Positions 42,628 through 52,027 of a DNA stretch of 64,000 bases are shown here, one piece after another. The stretch lies in NCBI RefSeq assembly GCF_011008935.1, contig NZ_JAAIVJ010000002.1:124001-188000 (forward strand). Reading direction: 5' to 3'. Numbering within the stretch: position 1 is the stretch's first letter; every line of letters begins with the position of its first letter. This stretch comes from Tabrizicola oligotrophica (GTDB lineage Bacteria; Pseudomonadota; Alphaproteobacteria; Rhodobacterales; Rhodobacteraceae). The notes under the pieces were generated by a model. The model worked only from the letters and a program-made list of their open reading frames with translations. It was not told the origin of the DNA and did no database searches. The position numbers were made by a program, and so were the translations under genes.

Positions 42628-44223
42628 TCAGGTTTTGGCCCTGAAGAAACCAAATCCGTTCGGGCCGAGACACAGCACTTCGCCTTGCAAGGCGCAGGTC
42701 TGCAAGGGGCCGCACTGATCCCCGAGGCCCGGCACGTCGACAGCCACAGGTTGCGCTGAAAGGTTGAAGACGCAGGTCAGTGCATCGGCGCCTGTGCCGC
42801 GACGGAAGGCGAGGACCGGGTCCGCTGTTTCAAGAAACTGGCATCCACCCAGGCGCAGCGCCGCGTTGGCCTTGCGGAAGGCGATCATGGCGCGGTAGCG
42901 CTCCAGAACCGAGTCCGGCCTGCCAATCTGCCCTGCGACATGCCGCGCGGCTTGCGGTGCCTTGACGGGCAGCCAAGGTGTGCCCGCGGTAAACCCGCCA
43001 TGCGCCGCGCCATCCCAGACCATTGGCGTGCGGGTGTTGTCGCGGCCGACCGGGGCAGGCCAGAAGGCGATGCCCTGCGGGTCGGTCAGCTCATCGAATG
43101 ACAGTTCGGTATCGGTCTGGCCCAGTTCCTCACCCTGCCAGAGACAGATCGAGCCGGGGAAAGACAGCAGCAGCGCCGCGGTCTGGTTGGCCAGCGCGGC
43201 AGGGCTGGCGCCATAGTCCGCCCAGCGGGTCAGGTGCCGCCGCACGTCATGGTTGGAAAACGCCCACATCGGCCAGCCCTTCGGGGCGCCGGTGAAGAAC
43301 TCTTCGATCTTGCCGCGGAAGAAGGCGGGGGAATAGTCATCCCCGAACATCTCGAAGCTGTAGCATTGGTGCAGGCGGCCCGGCGCGGTGTAATCGCCCA
43401 TCATGGCGATGGCGTGATGCGTCTCGCCCACCTCGCCGACCGAAGTGCGGTCGGGGTAGGTGTCCAGCACCCGGCGGATCCGCTCCAGCCAGCCGAGGTT
43501 CTCGGGCTGGTTTTTGGAAAACAGGTGGTATTGCATGTTGTAGGGGTTCGCCTCGGGCTCGGGCTTCACCCGGTAGTCGGCGGCATCGTCGCGCAGCAGG
43601 CGGTCGTGGTAGAAATAGTTCACGGTGTCGAACCGGAAGCCATCCAGCCCGCGGTCCAGCCAGAAGCGCAGGGTTTCTTCGTGCCAGGCCACGACGTTGG
43701 GGTTGTGAAAGTTGAAATCGGGCTGGCTCGCCAGGAAATTGTGGAAGTAATACTGCCGGCGCCGCGCGTCCCAGGTCCAGGCGGGGCCGCCGAATACCGA
43801 AAGCCAGTTGTTCGGGGGGCTGCCATCGGGGCGCGGATCGGCCCAGACATACCAGTCGGCCTTGGGGTTGTCGCAGCTCTGGCGGCTTTCCTGAAAGGCC
43901 GGATGCTGGTCTGACGAATGCGACATCACCTGATCGACGATCACCTTCAGCCCAAGGTCATGGGCGCGCGCGATCAGGGCATCGAAATCGGCCAGCGTGC
44001 CAAACACCGGGTCAATGTCGCGGTAATCCGAGACGTCATAGCCCATGTCGGCCATGGGCGAGGCGAAAACCGGCGACAGCCAGACTACATCGACGCCCAG
44101 ATCGGCAAGATAGGGCAGGCGACGGGTGATGCCGCGCAGGTCGCCCACCCCATCGCCAGAGTCATCCTGAAACGACCGCGGGTAGACCTGATAGGTTACC
44201 GCGCCACGCCACCATTCGCTCAT
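42628..44223 (-). CDS. GH13 alpha-glucosidase
   Basis: This 531-residue enzyme hydrolyses alpha-linked glucosides such as maltose or sucrose-type substrates. GH13 regions are clear: DVVWLSPVFASPMADMGYDV, the nucleophile Asp in DGFRFDTVNYF, the acid Glu in TSVGEVGE, and the third acidic residue in AFSNHDVRRHL. There is no signal peptide, so it is cytoplasmic. GAGGTGGG precedes the ATG at 44223. It stands alone; the nearest transporter genes are MFS, not the usual sugar ABC operon. Confidence 0.92.
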   Translation of the reverse strand: MSEWWRGAVTYQVYPRSFQDDSGDGVGDLRGITRRLPYLADLGVDVVWLSPVFASPMADMGYDVSDYRDIDPVFGTLADFDALIARAHDLGLKVIVDQVMSHSSDQHPAFQESRQSCDNPKADWYVWADPRPDGSPPNNWLSVFGGPAWTWDARRRQYYFHNFLASQPDFNFHNPNVVAWHEETLRFWLDRGLDGFRFDTVNYFYHDRLLRDDAADYRVKPEPEANPYNMQYHLFSKNQPENLGWLERIRRVLDTYPDRTSVGEVGETHHAIAMMGDYTAPGRLHQCYSFEMFGDDYSPAFFRGKIEEFFTGAPKGWPMWAFSNHDVRRHLTRWADYGASPAALANQTAALLLSFPGSICLWQGEELGQTDTELSFDELTDPQGIAFWPAPVGRDNTRTPMVWDGAAHGGFTAGTPWLPVKAPQAARHVAGQIGRPDSVLERYRAMIAFRKANAALRLGGCQFLETADPVLAFRRGTGADALTCVFNLSAQPVAVDVPGLGDQCGPLQTCALQGEVLCLGPNGFGFFRAKT

Positions 44224-44376
44224 TTTCCCACCTCGCCCTGCACGTCGACACCCTGCCCTGCCAGGAGAAGGGGGGCAAGGCCCCGCCCGTAGCCCTGCAT
44301 GCCGCGCGGGCCTTTCCCGGCCGGCCCTCTCCGGGGCGGGATCGAACGGGCGGTTGTAGCCCGCACAATATTCCGT

Positions 44377-44387
44377 TTGACCCTGCC
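44377..44387 (+). promoter_or_regulatory. Shared 11-mer upstream of first MFS gene
   Basis: TTGACCCTGCC lies 56 nt before the MFS start at 44433. The identical 11-mer lies 53 nt before the second MFS start. TTGACC could be a -35 element; no clear -10 follows. Confidence 0.4.
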
Positions 44388-44432
44388 GTCCTGCCGTCGC
44401 AGGTTGCCCGGCACACCCGGAGATCAGAGACC

Positions 44433-45680
44433 ATGACCAGCACCGCCGCAAAATCGCAGCTGATAACACCGGTGCTTCTGGCTGGCAGCATCATCCTGAT
44501 GCTGACCTTCGCCGTCCGGGCCAGCTTCGGGGTGTTCCAGATCCCGATCGCGACCGAGTTCGGTTGGCCGCGGGCCGAGTTCTCGCTGGCCATCGCCATC
44601 CAGAACCTGGCGTGGGGCATCGGCCAGCCGATGTTCGGCGCGATCGCCGAGCGCTTCGGCGACCGCAAGGCGATCATTTCGGGCGCGGTGCTGTATGCAG
44701 TCGGTCTGGTCCTTTCGGCCTATGCCACCGGGCCGGGGCAGCACCAGCTTCTGAACATCCTGATCGGTTTTGGCATTGCGGGTACCGGTTTCGGCGTAGT
44801 GCTGGCGGTGGTGGGGCGCGCGACCAGCGCCGAGAACCGCTCGATGGCCTTGGGCATTGCGACCGCTGCCGGGTCGGCGGGGCAGGTGTTCGGCGCGCCG
44901 GTGGCAGAGATCTTGCTGCAAAGCTATCCATGGCAGACGGTTTTCGTGATCTTCGCCGTAATCGTCCTGTGCACGCTGGCCGCGCTGCCGTTCCTGTCCA
45001 CCGGAAAGGCCGCCACAAGGGCCGAACTGGAGGAAAGCCTTGGCACGGTGCTGAAGCGCGCCTTCAAGGACCCAACCTATACGCTGATCTTCCTTGGCTT
45101 TTTCTCCTGCGGTTATCAGCTTGCCTTCATCACCGCGCATTTCCCGGCCTTCATCACCGATTTCTGTGGCGCCATTGATGGCACCGGCATGCTGGCGGCG
45201 CTGGGGATCAAGACCACCTCGGCGCTTGGCGCGGTGTCGATCTCGGTCATCGGGCTGTTCAACATCGTCGGCACGCTGACGGCGGGCTGGCTGGGCAAGC
45301 GGTACACCAAGAAATACCTCTTGGCCGGGGTCTACACCGGGCGCACCATCGCCGCCGCAGTGTTCATCCTGCTGCCGATCACGCCCGCCTCGGTCCTGAT
45401 CTTCTCGGCGGTCATGGGCGCGCTGTGGCTGGCGACAGTGCCGCTGACCTCGGGTCTTGTCGCCCATATCTACGGCATCCGCTATATGGGCACACTTTAC
45501 GGCTTCATCTTCCTTTCGCACCAGATCGGCGGGTTCCTCGGGGTCTGGCTGGGTGGCAAGATGTTCGACATCACTGGCAATTACACGCTGGTCTGGTGGA
45601 TTGGCGTTGGCGTCGGGGCGTTTTCGGCCATTGTCCACCTGCCGGTGCGCGAGCGGCCCTTGCAGGCTGCCGCTGCCTGA
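44433..45680 (+). CDS. MFS transporter
   Basis: This 415-residue protein has about 12 membrane helices. Features include LTFAVRASFGVFQIPIA in helix 1, the loop 2-3 motif GAIAERFGDRKAI, the central cytoplasmic loop with KRAFKDPTY, and IYGIRYMGTLYGFIFLSHQIGGFLGVW near the end. The pattern resembles monocarboxylate or oxalate/formate-type carriers; the substrate is not decided. It is divergent from the glucosidase. Confidence 0.88.
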   Translation: MTSTAAKSQLITPVLLAGSIILMLTFAVRASFGVFQIPIATEFGWPRAEFSLAIAIQNLAWGIGQPMFGAIAERFGDRKAIISGAVLYAVGLVLSAYATGPGQHQLLNILIGFGIAGTGFGVVLAVVGRATSAENRSMALGIATAAGSAGQVFGAPVAEILLQSYPWQTVFVIFAVIVLCTLAALPFLSTGKAATRAELEESLGTVLKRAFKDPTYTLIFLGFFSCGYQLAFITAHFPAFITDFCGAIDGTGMLAALGIKTTSALGAVSISVIGLFNIVGTLTAGWLGKRYTKKYLLAGVYTGRTIAAAVFILLPITPASVLIFSAVMGALWLATVPLTSGLVAHIYGIRYMGTLYGFIFLSHQIGGFLGVWLGGKMFDITGNYTLVWWIGVGVGAFSAIVHLPVRERPLQAAAA

Positions 45681-45764
45681 TTGGCGGTCATTGCCTGCAC
45701 CAGCAGGATTGCCAGATCGCGATCCTGGCATCTGGTCGCAGGTCAGAGCGCGGGGGGCGCGGCA

Positions 45765-45775
45765 TTGACCCTGCC
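45765..45775 (+). promoter_or_regulatory. Shared 11-mer upstream of second MFS gene
   Basis: TTGACCCTGCC, the same 11-mer as at 44377, lies 53 nt before the second MFS start. Both are followed by GTCC and another CTGCC or TGCC, suggesting a shared promoter type. Confidence 0.4.
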
Positions 45776-45817
45776 AGTCCCCCCTGCCAAGGTCGCCGCA
45801 ACCGCGACGGAGACGCC

Positions 45818-47008
45818 ATGCGCATCGGAATTGCCGCCCTGATCCTCGCCTATGTGCTGAGCCAGTTCTACCGCGCCTTTCTGGCGGTGCTGGCGCCAAT
45901 TCTGGCGGCCGACCTGAACGCCAATGCCGAGGAACTGGCGCAGGCTTCGGGCTGGTGGTTCCTGACCTTCGCCCTGATGCAGGTGCCGGTCGGCTGGGCG
46001 CTTGACCATATCGGGCCGCGCCGCACCACGGCGCTGCTTCTGGCCATCGGGGCCGCGGGCGCGGCGGTCTTTGCCAGCGCCACTGCACCGCTGCACATCA
46101 CGCTTGCCATGGTGCTGATCGGGGTCGGCTGTTCCTCGGTGCTAATGGCAAGCTATTTCATCTTCGCCCGCACCTATTCCCCGGCGGTTTTCGGCACTTT
46201 GGCCGGCATGGTGGTGGGCATCGGCAGTCTGGGCAACATCGGCGCGTCGCTGCCCTTGAGCTGGGCGGTCGAGGTCTGGGGCTGGCGCGGCACGGTCTGG
46301 GGGCTGGCGGCAATCACCCTTGCGGCCGCCCTGGTGATTTTCGCACTGGTGCGCGACCCCGCCAAGGTTGCGGGTGGCGTCAAAGGCTCGCTTCTTGATC
46401 TGCTGAGAATGCCCGCCCTTTGGCCGATCCTGCTGATGATGGCCGCCTGCTATGCACCTCCCGCGGGCATTCGGGGTCTTTGGGCCGGGCCGTGGTACGC
46501 CGATGTATTCGGCGCCGATGCCGCGCGGATCGGGCGGGTGACGCTGGTGATGGGGCTGGCGATGGTGGCCGGCAACTTCGCCTATGGTCCGCTGGATCGT
46601 ATCCTCGGCAGTCGCAAATGGCTGGTCTTTGGAGGCAACGCGCTGATGCTCGTCTGCCTTGTCGGGCTTTATGCCCGGGTCGACAGTGACCAGTGGACCA
46701 CGGTTGCGCTTCTGGCGGGCGTGGGCTTTTTCGGTGCGTCCTTTCCGATGGTCATGGCGCATGGCCGCGCCTTCCTGCCGCCGCATCTGACCGGGCGCGG
46801 GGTTTCGCTGATCAACCTGTTCGGCATCGGTGGCGCAGGGCTGATGCAGATCGTCACCGGGCGCATCCATAGCGCACTGACGCCGCCCGGCACCGTGGCA
46901 AATTCGGTTCCGCCCTCGGTGCCCTATGCGGCGCTGTTCCTGTTCTACGCTGCGCTGACGGTGGCGGGGCTGGCCATCTACCTTTTGTCGCGCGACCGGC
47001 GGGACTGA
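45818..47008 (+). CDS. MFS transporter
   Basis: This 396-residue protein has 12 predicted membrane helices (AALILAYVLSQFYRAFLAVL; WWFLTFALMQVPVGWALDHIG with loop motif GPRRTTALL; AMVLIGVGCSSVLM). It contains PPAGIRGLWAGPWYADVFG, a motif common in nitrate/cyanate-like and unknown MFS carriers. Its 3' end overlaps the convergent capsule-type gene by 31 nt. The substrate is unknown. It is not closely similar to the preceding MFS protein. Confidence 0.86.
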   Translation: MRIGIAALILAYVLSQFYRAFLAVLAPILAADLNANAEELAQASGWWFLTFALMQVPVGWALDHIGPRRTTALLLAIGAAGAAVFASATAPLHITLAMVLIGVGCSSVLMASYFIFARTYSPAVFGTLAGMVVGIGSLGNIGASLPLSWAVEVWGWRGTVWGLAAITLAAALVIFALVRDPAKVAGGVKGSLLDLLRMPALWPILLMMAACYAPPAGIRGLWAGPWYADVFGADAARIGRVTLVMGLAMVAGNFAYGPLDRILGSRKWLVFGGNALMLVCLVGLYARVDSDQWTTVALLAGVGFFGASFPMVMAHGRAFLPPHLTGRGVSLINLFGIGGAGLMQIVTGRIHSALTPPGTVANSVPPSVPYAALFLFYAALTVAGLAIYLLSRDRRD

Positions 47009-48078
47009 TCGCACTTGGCAGCAAAGGCCGCGCGGTCAAAGCCGGTCTCGGAGAAGCGCGGGTAATACTGCGCCTCCAGCCAGGACATGAAGCCCTCGCG
47101 CAGACCCGCGTCAAAGGACTGCGGCGCGGCGAAAGCGGCGTTGACCTTGGCCTGAGAAGAGCAGGGTGTCACAAGACCCGGCAACGCAAAGAAGGCGCGG
47201 CCAAGGGTGATGACAGGCTTGTCGTGAAAGAAGGCCTGCAGGCCCATCGACGAATTCAACGTCACCACCCCTTGCGAGGCAGCCAGTTGCGCAAAGCTGT
47301 CGGTGGCATTGTCCAGAACCGCCCGCCCGGAGGCCAACAGGGGGGCAAGCAACGGGCGAAGGCTTTGCTTCGCGCTCGGATGCTCCTTCAGCCGAAGATG
47401 CCAGCCGGGGGGCAAGTGGGGCACGGCTGCTGTCAGGGCCCTGATGAACCCCGGATAATCCGCACTCCATCCGGCGAACAGCCGGACCTGACTGTCGTCG
47501 GGCACTTGCAGCGGGCAGAACAGAAATGGGGTGTCGGGCAAAGCTCCGCCGGTTTGTTGCACGTCGGTCCGGCGTGACGCCCGCGCGGCAAGGGACACCC
47601 CCATCGCCCGCCAGTCGGTGAGGGGTTGGGTGCGGAAAAAGTCCGGATCGCGGGGCACGCTGCCTTCGGCATTCACGCCCGCAGGGTCAAGCGTGATGCG
47701 GCCCGGCAGGGGGGCAAGCTCGGCATGCAGCACCGGCGCACCGGCATCGCGGGCGGCGTCAAGAAACACCTTGCGCCCACCTGTCAGCCCGTTCCACGCC
47801 ACGGCCAGATGCTCGGGGTGGCGCGCGAAATAGCGCCGCGCCCAGTTGTATTGTCCCGTCAGCAGGGCGCGCTTCGCCCAACGCGCCAGCACGGTCCGCC
47901 CGGGTTTCTTCGCGCGTGCAAGCGCCGCGTCCACCCGCAGGCGCGTTTCAGGCCAGCCAAAGGGCGACAGGGGCACGACCCACAGCCGCCGCGCCCCGCC
48001 CTCCACCTCGGCCAGCGCGCGAAAGACAGCGGCCTTCTTGGCGTTGAACTCTTCAGGGTAAACGATCATTCTGGGCAT
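46978..48078 (-). CDS. Capsule polysaccharide synthesis/export family protein (KpsS/LipB-like)
   Basis: This 366-residue cytoplasmic protein ends with the hallmark of the family: WHLRLKEHPSAKQSL, LLASGRAVLDNATDSFAQLAASQGVVTLNSSMGLQAFFHDKPVITLGRAFF in outline (NSSxGLQA, then KPVITLG), placing it near the KpsC/KpsS Kdo-transferase group. Its N-terminal half is divergent. No other kps genes are near, so it may make a short linker or a different surface glycan. It starts at ATG 48078 (48069 possible). Confidence 0.78.
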   Translation of the reverse strand: MPRMIVYPEEFNAKKAAVFRALAEVEGGARRLWVVPLSPFGWPETRLRVDAALARAKKPGRTVLARWAKRALLTGQYNWARRYFARHPEHLAVAWNGLTGGRKVFLDAARDAGAPVLHAELAPLPGRITLDPAGVNAEGSVPRDPDFFRTQPLTDWRAMGVSLAARASRRTDVQQTGGALPDTPFLFCPLQVPDDSQVRLFAGWSADYPGFIRALTAAVPHLPPGWHLRLKEHPSAKQSLRPLLAPLLASGRAVLDNATDSFAQLAASQGVVTLNSSMGLQAFFHDKPVITLGRAFFALPGLVTPCSSQAKVNAAFAAPQSFDAGLREGFMSWLEAQYYPRFSETGFDRAAFAAKCDQSRRSRDKR

Positions 48079-48141
48079 CCCGTGGGGCTTGTCCCCTACC
48101 TAACCCGACAAACCCGCCCGCGAAAGCCGTTTGGACCGCCG

Positions 48142-49044
48142 ATGATCCCTTCGTTCTTCCTGCGCCCGATCACGCGCTTTGCGATTGCCCCGCCGCCGGC
48201 CTCCGCGACGCGCGCCGGCGTTGCCATCGTGCTGATCGTGCGAAACGAGGCCCGCCACATCGCCGAATGGGCCAGATTTCACCAGATGGCGGGGGTGATG
48301 CAGTTCTTCGTCTATGACAACGGCTCGACGGACGGCACGATCGAGGCGCTCCGCGCCGCCCTGCCAGAGACGGCCCTTACAGTCATCCCCTGGGCGCAGC
48401 GGCGGTTCCGCACCACGCTCGGGCGCGAGATTCACAATCAGGTGCTGGCCTATGCCCATGCGCTGATGAACTTCGGCCCGGCCTGTCGCTGGATGGCCTT
48501 CATCGACGTCGACGAGTTTCTGGTGCCGGTCTCTGCCCGTTCGATCCCCGAGGCCATGCAGGGATTGGAGGGGACCGCGCATGTCTCCCTGCCGTGGCAG
48601 ATGTTTGGCCGCGGCGGCCATGCCGGCCCGCCCGAGGGCGGCGTCGTGGCCAGTTATACCGCCCGCGCCCGCGATTCCTTTGAGTTGTCCCATGGCCTGA
48701 ACTTCAAATGTCTGGTCGATCCGTCGCGCGTGACCGAGGTCGGCGTGCATGGATTTGCCATCGACGGGCGCGAAGAGGGCGTCAATGACGCCGGCCAGGT
48801 GGCCGCGCACAAGGACCGCGTGAAGCCGGGTTTTGCCAGCAGGGAACGGCTGCAACTGAACCACTACTACACCCGGTCGGACGCCGAATTGCAGGCCAAG
48901 ATCGGGCGCGGATCGAACAAGGACGTGCAGGCCGACAAGCACATCCGCCGGGTGATGCGGATCGTTCAGGCGATCGAGGCCGATACCGTCGAAGACCGCA
49001 CGGCCATCGATTTCGTGGCCCGGCTGCACAGCCCGCAACCCTGA
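48142..49044 (+). CDS. GT2/PF13704-type glycosyltransferase
   Basis: This 300-residue single-domain protein has VAIVLIVRNEARHIAEWARFH, FVYDNGSTDGTIEALRA, the DxD in AFIDVDEFLVPVS, GRGGHAGPPEGGVVASYT and LNHYYTRSDAEL. It shares this motif series with the N-terminal half of the 649-residue protein at 39058, so the two are probably paralogues. It is divergent from the capsule-type gene, which hints at joint function. Confidence 0.83.
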   Translation: MIPSFFLRPITRFAIAPPPASATRAGVAIVLIVRNEARHIAEWARFHQMAGVMQFFVYDNGSTDGTIEALRAALPETALTVIPWAQRRFRTTLGREIHNQVLAYAHALMNFGPACRWMAFIDVDEFLVPVSARSIPEAMQGLEGTAHVSLPWQMFGRGGHAGPPEGGVVASYTARARDSFELSHGLNFKCLVDPSRVTEVGVHGFAIDGREEGVNDAGQVAAHKDRVKPGFASRERLQLNHYYTRSDAELQAKIGRGSNKDVQADKHIRRVMRIVQAIEADTVEDRTAIDFVARLHSPQP

Positions 49045-49141
49045 CGTCGCAGCGCGGCATTTCCCGCTTCCCCCCAAGCGATTCCTGCGCTAACAGGCCC
49101 CGTCCTTGAACGGTCTTGGACAGATATTGGAGATACCCAAG

Positions 49142-50164
49142 ATGGGCTATAAAGTCGTCGTCGCGGGTGCCACGGGTAACGTGGGCCGCGAAATGCTGAA
49201 CATCCTCGCCGAGCGCGAGTTCCCGGTTGACGAGATTGCCGCGCTGGCGTCGCGCAAATCTCTCGGCACTGAAGTCAGCTTTGGCGACAAGACTATCAAG
49301 ACCAAGGATCTCGACACTTTCGATTTCACCGGCTGGGACATCGCGCTGTTTGCCGTGGGCTCCGAGGCGACCAAGGTTTATGCCCCCAAGGCCGCTGCGG
49401 CCGGTTGCGTGGTGATCGACAACTCCTCGCTCTACCGCTACGACCCGCAGATCCCGCTGGTCGTGCCGGAAGTGAACGCGGCCGCCGTCGACAATTACAA
49501 GAACAAGATGATCATCGCCAACCCCAACTGCTCGACCGCGCAGATGGTGGTGGCGCTGAAGCCGCTGCACGATCGCGCCAGGATCAAGCGGGTTATCGTG
49601 TCGACCTATCAGTCGGTCTCGGGCGCCGGCAAAGAGGGGATGGACGAGCTTTGGAACCAGACCAAGGCTGTCTACAACCCGGTTGACGACGTGCCGCCGA
49701 AGAAGTTCTCCAAGCAGATCGCCTTCAACGTCATTCCGCATATCGACGTCTTCCTTGACGATGGCTCGACCAAGGAAGAATGGAAGATGGTCGCCGAGAC
49801 CAAGAAGATCCTTGATCCGGCGATCAAGGTGACGGCGACCTGCGTGCGCGTGCCGGTGTTTGTCGGCCATTCCGAGGCGATCAACATCGAATTTGAAGAA
49901 CCGCTGGACTGGCAAGAGGCGCAGGACATCCTGCGCGAGGCGCCCGGCGTGATGCTGGTCGACAAGCGCGAGGCCGGCGGCTACGTCACCCCGATCGAAT
50001 GCGTTGGCGAATATGCGACCTACATCAGCCGCGTGCGGCAGGATTCGACCATCGAGAACGGCCTGAACCTGTGGTGCGTGTCGGACAATCTGCGCAAGGG
50101 CGCAGCGCTGAACGCAGTGCAGATTGCCGAAGTTCTGGGTCAACGCTGCCTGAAGAAGGGCTGA
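49142..50164 (+). CDS. asd: Aspartate-semialdehyde dehydrogenase
   Basis: This 340-residue enzyme makes aspartate semialdehyde for Lys, Thr, Met and diaminopimelate. It shows VVAGATGNVGREMLNIL (NADP site), SRKSLG, catalytic Cys130 in IANPNCSTAQMVV, and the end NGLNLWCVSDNLRKGAALNAVQIAE. The ATG at 49142 gives the family start. A perfect terminator follows. Confidence 0.97.
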   Translation: MGYKVVVAGATGNVGREMLNILAEREFPVDEIAALASRKSLGTEVSFGDKTIKTKDLDTFDFTGWDIALFAVGSEATKVYAPKAAAAGCVVIDNSSLYRYDPQIPLVVPEVNAAAVDNYKNKMIIANPNCSTAQMVVALKPLHDRARIKRVIVSTYQSVSGAGKEGMDELWNQTKAVYNPVDDVPPKKFSKQIAFNVIPHIDVFLDDGSTKEEWKMVAETKKILDPAIKVTATCVRVPVFVGHSEAINIEFEEPLDWQEAQDILREAPGVMLVDKREAGGYVTPIECVGEYATYISRVRQDSTIENGLNLWCVSDNLRKGAALNAVQIAEVLGQRCLKKG

Positions 50165-50182
50165 GGACCTGCGACAATCCGG

Positions 50183-50210
50183 AAAGGCCCCGCTTCGGCG
50201 GGGCTTTTTC
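50183..50210 (+). terminator. Rho-independent terminator after asd
   Basis: GCCCCGC, loop TTCG, GCGGGGC (50187-50204), then TTTTT, preceded by AAAG. The stem is perfect with a UUCG loop. Confidence 0.92.
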
Positions 50211-50249
50211 ATTTGCGATTCGTTAATCTTGTCCTGGCAGGCTTCGGTC

Positions 50250-50714
50250 ATGACACATCTTGCCCCCTTCCCGTGCGATCCTTTGCTGTGGCAGCGCTTC
50301 CTGTCCGCCTGTGACAGCCGCGACGAAACCCCCGGCGCCGTGTTGCGCGATCTGGTGCGGCTGGAGGTGCAGCGGATCGAGCGCCGCACCGCGAGGAGTG
50401 ACGACGTCATCGACGAGCAGCTCCTCGGGCGCCTTCGGCTTCTCGTCGCAGAGGCGCTCTTTGCTTCGGGAAATTGGGGCCAGATGCAGGCCGCCTTGCG
50501 CGCCCGCGGGCTGCAATATGTCGCGGCGGGCGGTGGGCTGAACCTGATCGACCCGGAAACCGGCGAGGTCTTGTGCAAAGGATCACAGGTTGGCCCCGGC
50601 TATCAGGATCTCGTCCGCCGCTTTGGCGCGGGCTTTCCCGGCCATCCAAGACCGGGCCTTGCGGCTCTGGCCATGGCCAGCGTTCAGCCCAGACCCTCGG
50701 CGCGCAGCACCTGA
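50250..50714 (+). CDS. Conserved hypothetical protein
   Basis: This 154-residue soluble protein begins THLAPFPCDPLLWQRFLSAC, then a helical stretch (GAVLRDLVRLEVQRIERR; QLLGRLRLLVAEALFASGNW), and a beta-like end GLQYVAAGGGLNLIDPETGEVLCKG. It has no clear catalytic motif. The helix pattern resembles proteins with relaxase-like or ribbon-helix-helix neighbours in alphaproteobacteria, but I do not assign a function. Its 3' end overlaps the convergent aminotransferase by 31 nt. Confidence 0.68.
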   Translation: MTHLAPFPCDPLLWQRFLSACDSRDETPGAVLRDLVRLEVQRIERRTARSDDVIDEQLLGRLRLLVAEALFASGNWGQMQAALRARGLQYVAAGGGLNLIDPETGEVLCKGSQVGPGYQDLVRRFGAGFPGHPRPGLAALAMASVQPRPSARST

Positions 50715-52027
50715 CGCACCGACTGCCCAGTCTTGTCGACGATCTCGGTCAACTCGTCATCCGTGCAATTGTAGGGCGGGGCCAGAATCACGATGTCGCC
50801 ACTGACCCCGTCAACGTTGCCGCCAACCGGATAGCAGATCAGCCCGTTCTCCATCGCCTGCGCGCGGATCTTCATGAACAGCTTGCGGTCCTTGTTGAAC
50901 GGCTGTTTGGAAACCCGATCCGCCACCAGCTCCAGCGCGATGAAATGGCCGCGGCCGCGAATGTCGCCAATGGCCTCGACCCCGGCGAAAGCTTCGGCAA
51001 GCCAACTCTTCAGCCGCGGGCCGTTGGCGGCGACCTTTTCCACCAGCCCCTCGCGGGCGACGATCTTCTGCACTGCCACCCCGGCGGCACAGGCGGCAGT
51101 ATGACCGGTGAAAGTATGGCCAGTGCCAAAGGCTCCATCGGCGACGCGGATTGCCTGCCAGACACCAGTGGTGCAGATCGCCGCGCCCAAGGGTTGATAG
51201 CCGGCGGCCAGCCCCTTGGCCACCGACATGATGTCCGGTTCCACCCCGTCATGCGCCAAGGCCCGCCAAGTGCCACAGCGCCCGGCGCCGGACATCACCT
51301 CGTCGGAAATCATCAGGACGCCGTAGCGGCTGCAAATCTCGCGCACTGCCTTGGCATAGCCTTCCGGCGCCGGCACGCATCCCCCCGCCGCCCCGACCAC
51401 GGGCTCAAAGACAAAGCCCGCCACGGTTTCCGGCCCTTCGCGCAGGATCGCCGCCTCAAGCTCCGCCGCGCAGGCGGCCCCGACGGTGTCCGCCGTGGCC
51501 CCGGCAATCGGACGGTAGGCATTGGCCGGCGAGATCTTCACCGAAGGGATGAAAGCGCCCTCATAGGCCGCCGTCCGCTCGGCAAAGCCGGAAAGCCCCA
51601 GCGCGCCAAGGGTGTTGCCGTGCCACGACCGCTGCCGCGAGATGAACTTGCGGCGCGACTTCTGGCCGATGGCGGTCTGGTATTGCAGCGCGATCTTCAG
51701 GCAACTCTCCACCGCTTCCGAGCCGCCGGTGACAAAGACCATCTCGCGCAGCGTGCCACCGCAGCGGGCGCGGATGATCTCGGTCAGTTCCTCGAGCGCA
51801 TCGGTGCTGAAATTGTAGCGGTAGCCATGGGCGATCTGCGCAAGCTGGTCGCAGATGGCGCGGTTCACCTCGGCATTGGCATGGCCGAGGCAGTAAACCG
51901 CCGGACCGCCGGAGCCGTCGATATATTGTTTGCCGGCCGCATCCCACAGATAGCTGCCCCGCGCGCGCACCACCTTGGGCAAGGCATTGGTGTCTTTCAG
52001 GGACGTGGCTTCGAGTTGGGACGACAT
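50684..52027 (-). CDS. Class III PLP aminotransferase
   Basis: This 447-residue omega-aminotransferase has GSYLWDAAGKQYIDGSGGPA, CLGHANAEV, FVTGGSEAVESCLKIA, RSWHGNTLGALGLSG, MISDEVMSGAGRCG and the PLP-lysine region IMSVAKGLAAGYQPLGA. Amino donors and acceptors are not determined; members act on beta-alanine, polyamines or taurine-type amines. It is divergent from lrgA. Confidence 0.92.
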   Translation of the reverse strand: MSSQLEATSLKDTNALPKVVRARGSYLWDAAGKQYIDGSGGPAVYCLGHANAEVNRAICDQLAQIAHGYRYNFSTDALEELTEIIRARCGGTLREMVFVTGGSEAVESCLKIALQYQTAIGQKSRRKFISRQRSWHGNTLGALGLSGFAERTAAYEGAFIPSVKISPANAYRPIAGATADTVGAACAAELEAAILREGPETVAGFVFEPVVGAAGGCVPAPEGYAKAVREICSRYGVLMISDEVMSGAGRCGTWRALAHDGVEPDIMSVAKGLAAGYQPLGAAICTTGVWQAIRVADGAFGTGHTFTGHTAACAAGVAVQKIVAREGLVEKVAANGPRLKSWLAEAFAGVEAIGDIRGRGHFIALELVADRVSKQPFNKDRKLFMKIRAQAMENGLICYPVGGNVDGVSGDIVILAPPYNCTDDELTEIVDKTGQSVRQVLRAEGLG

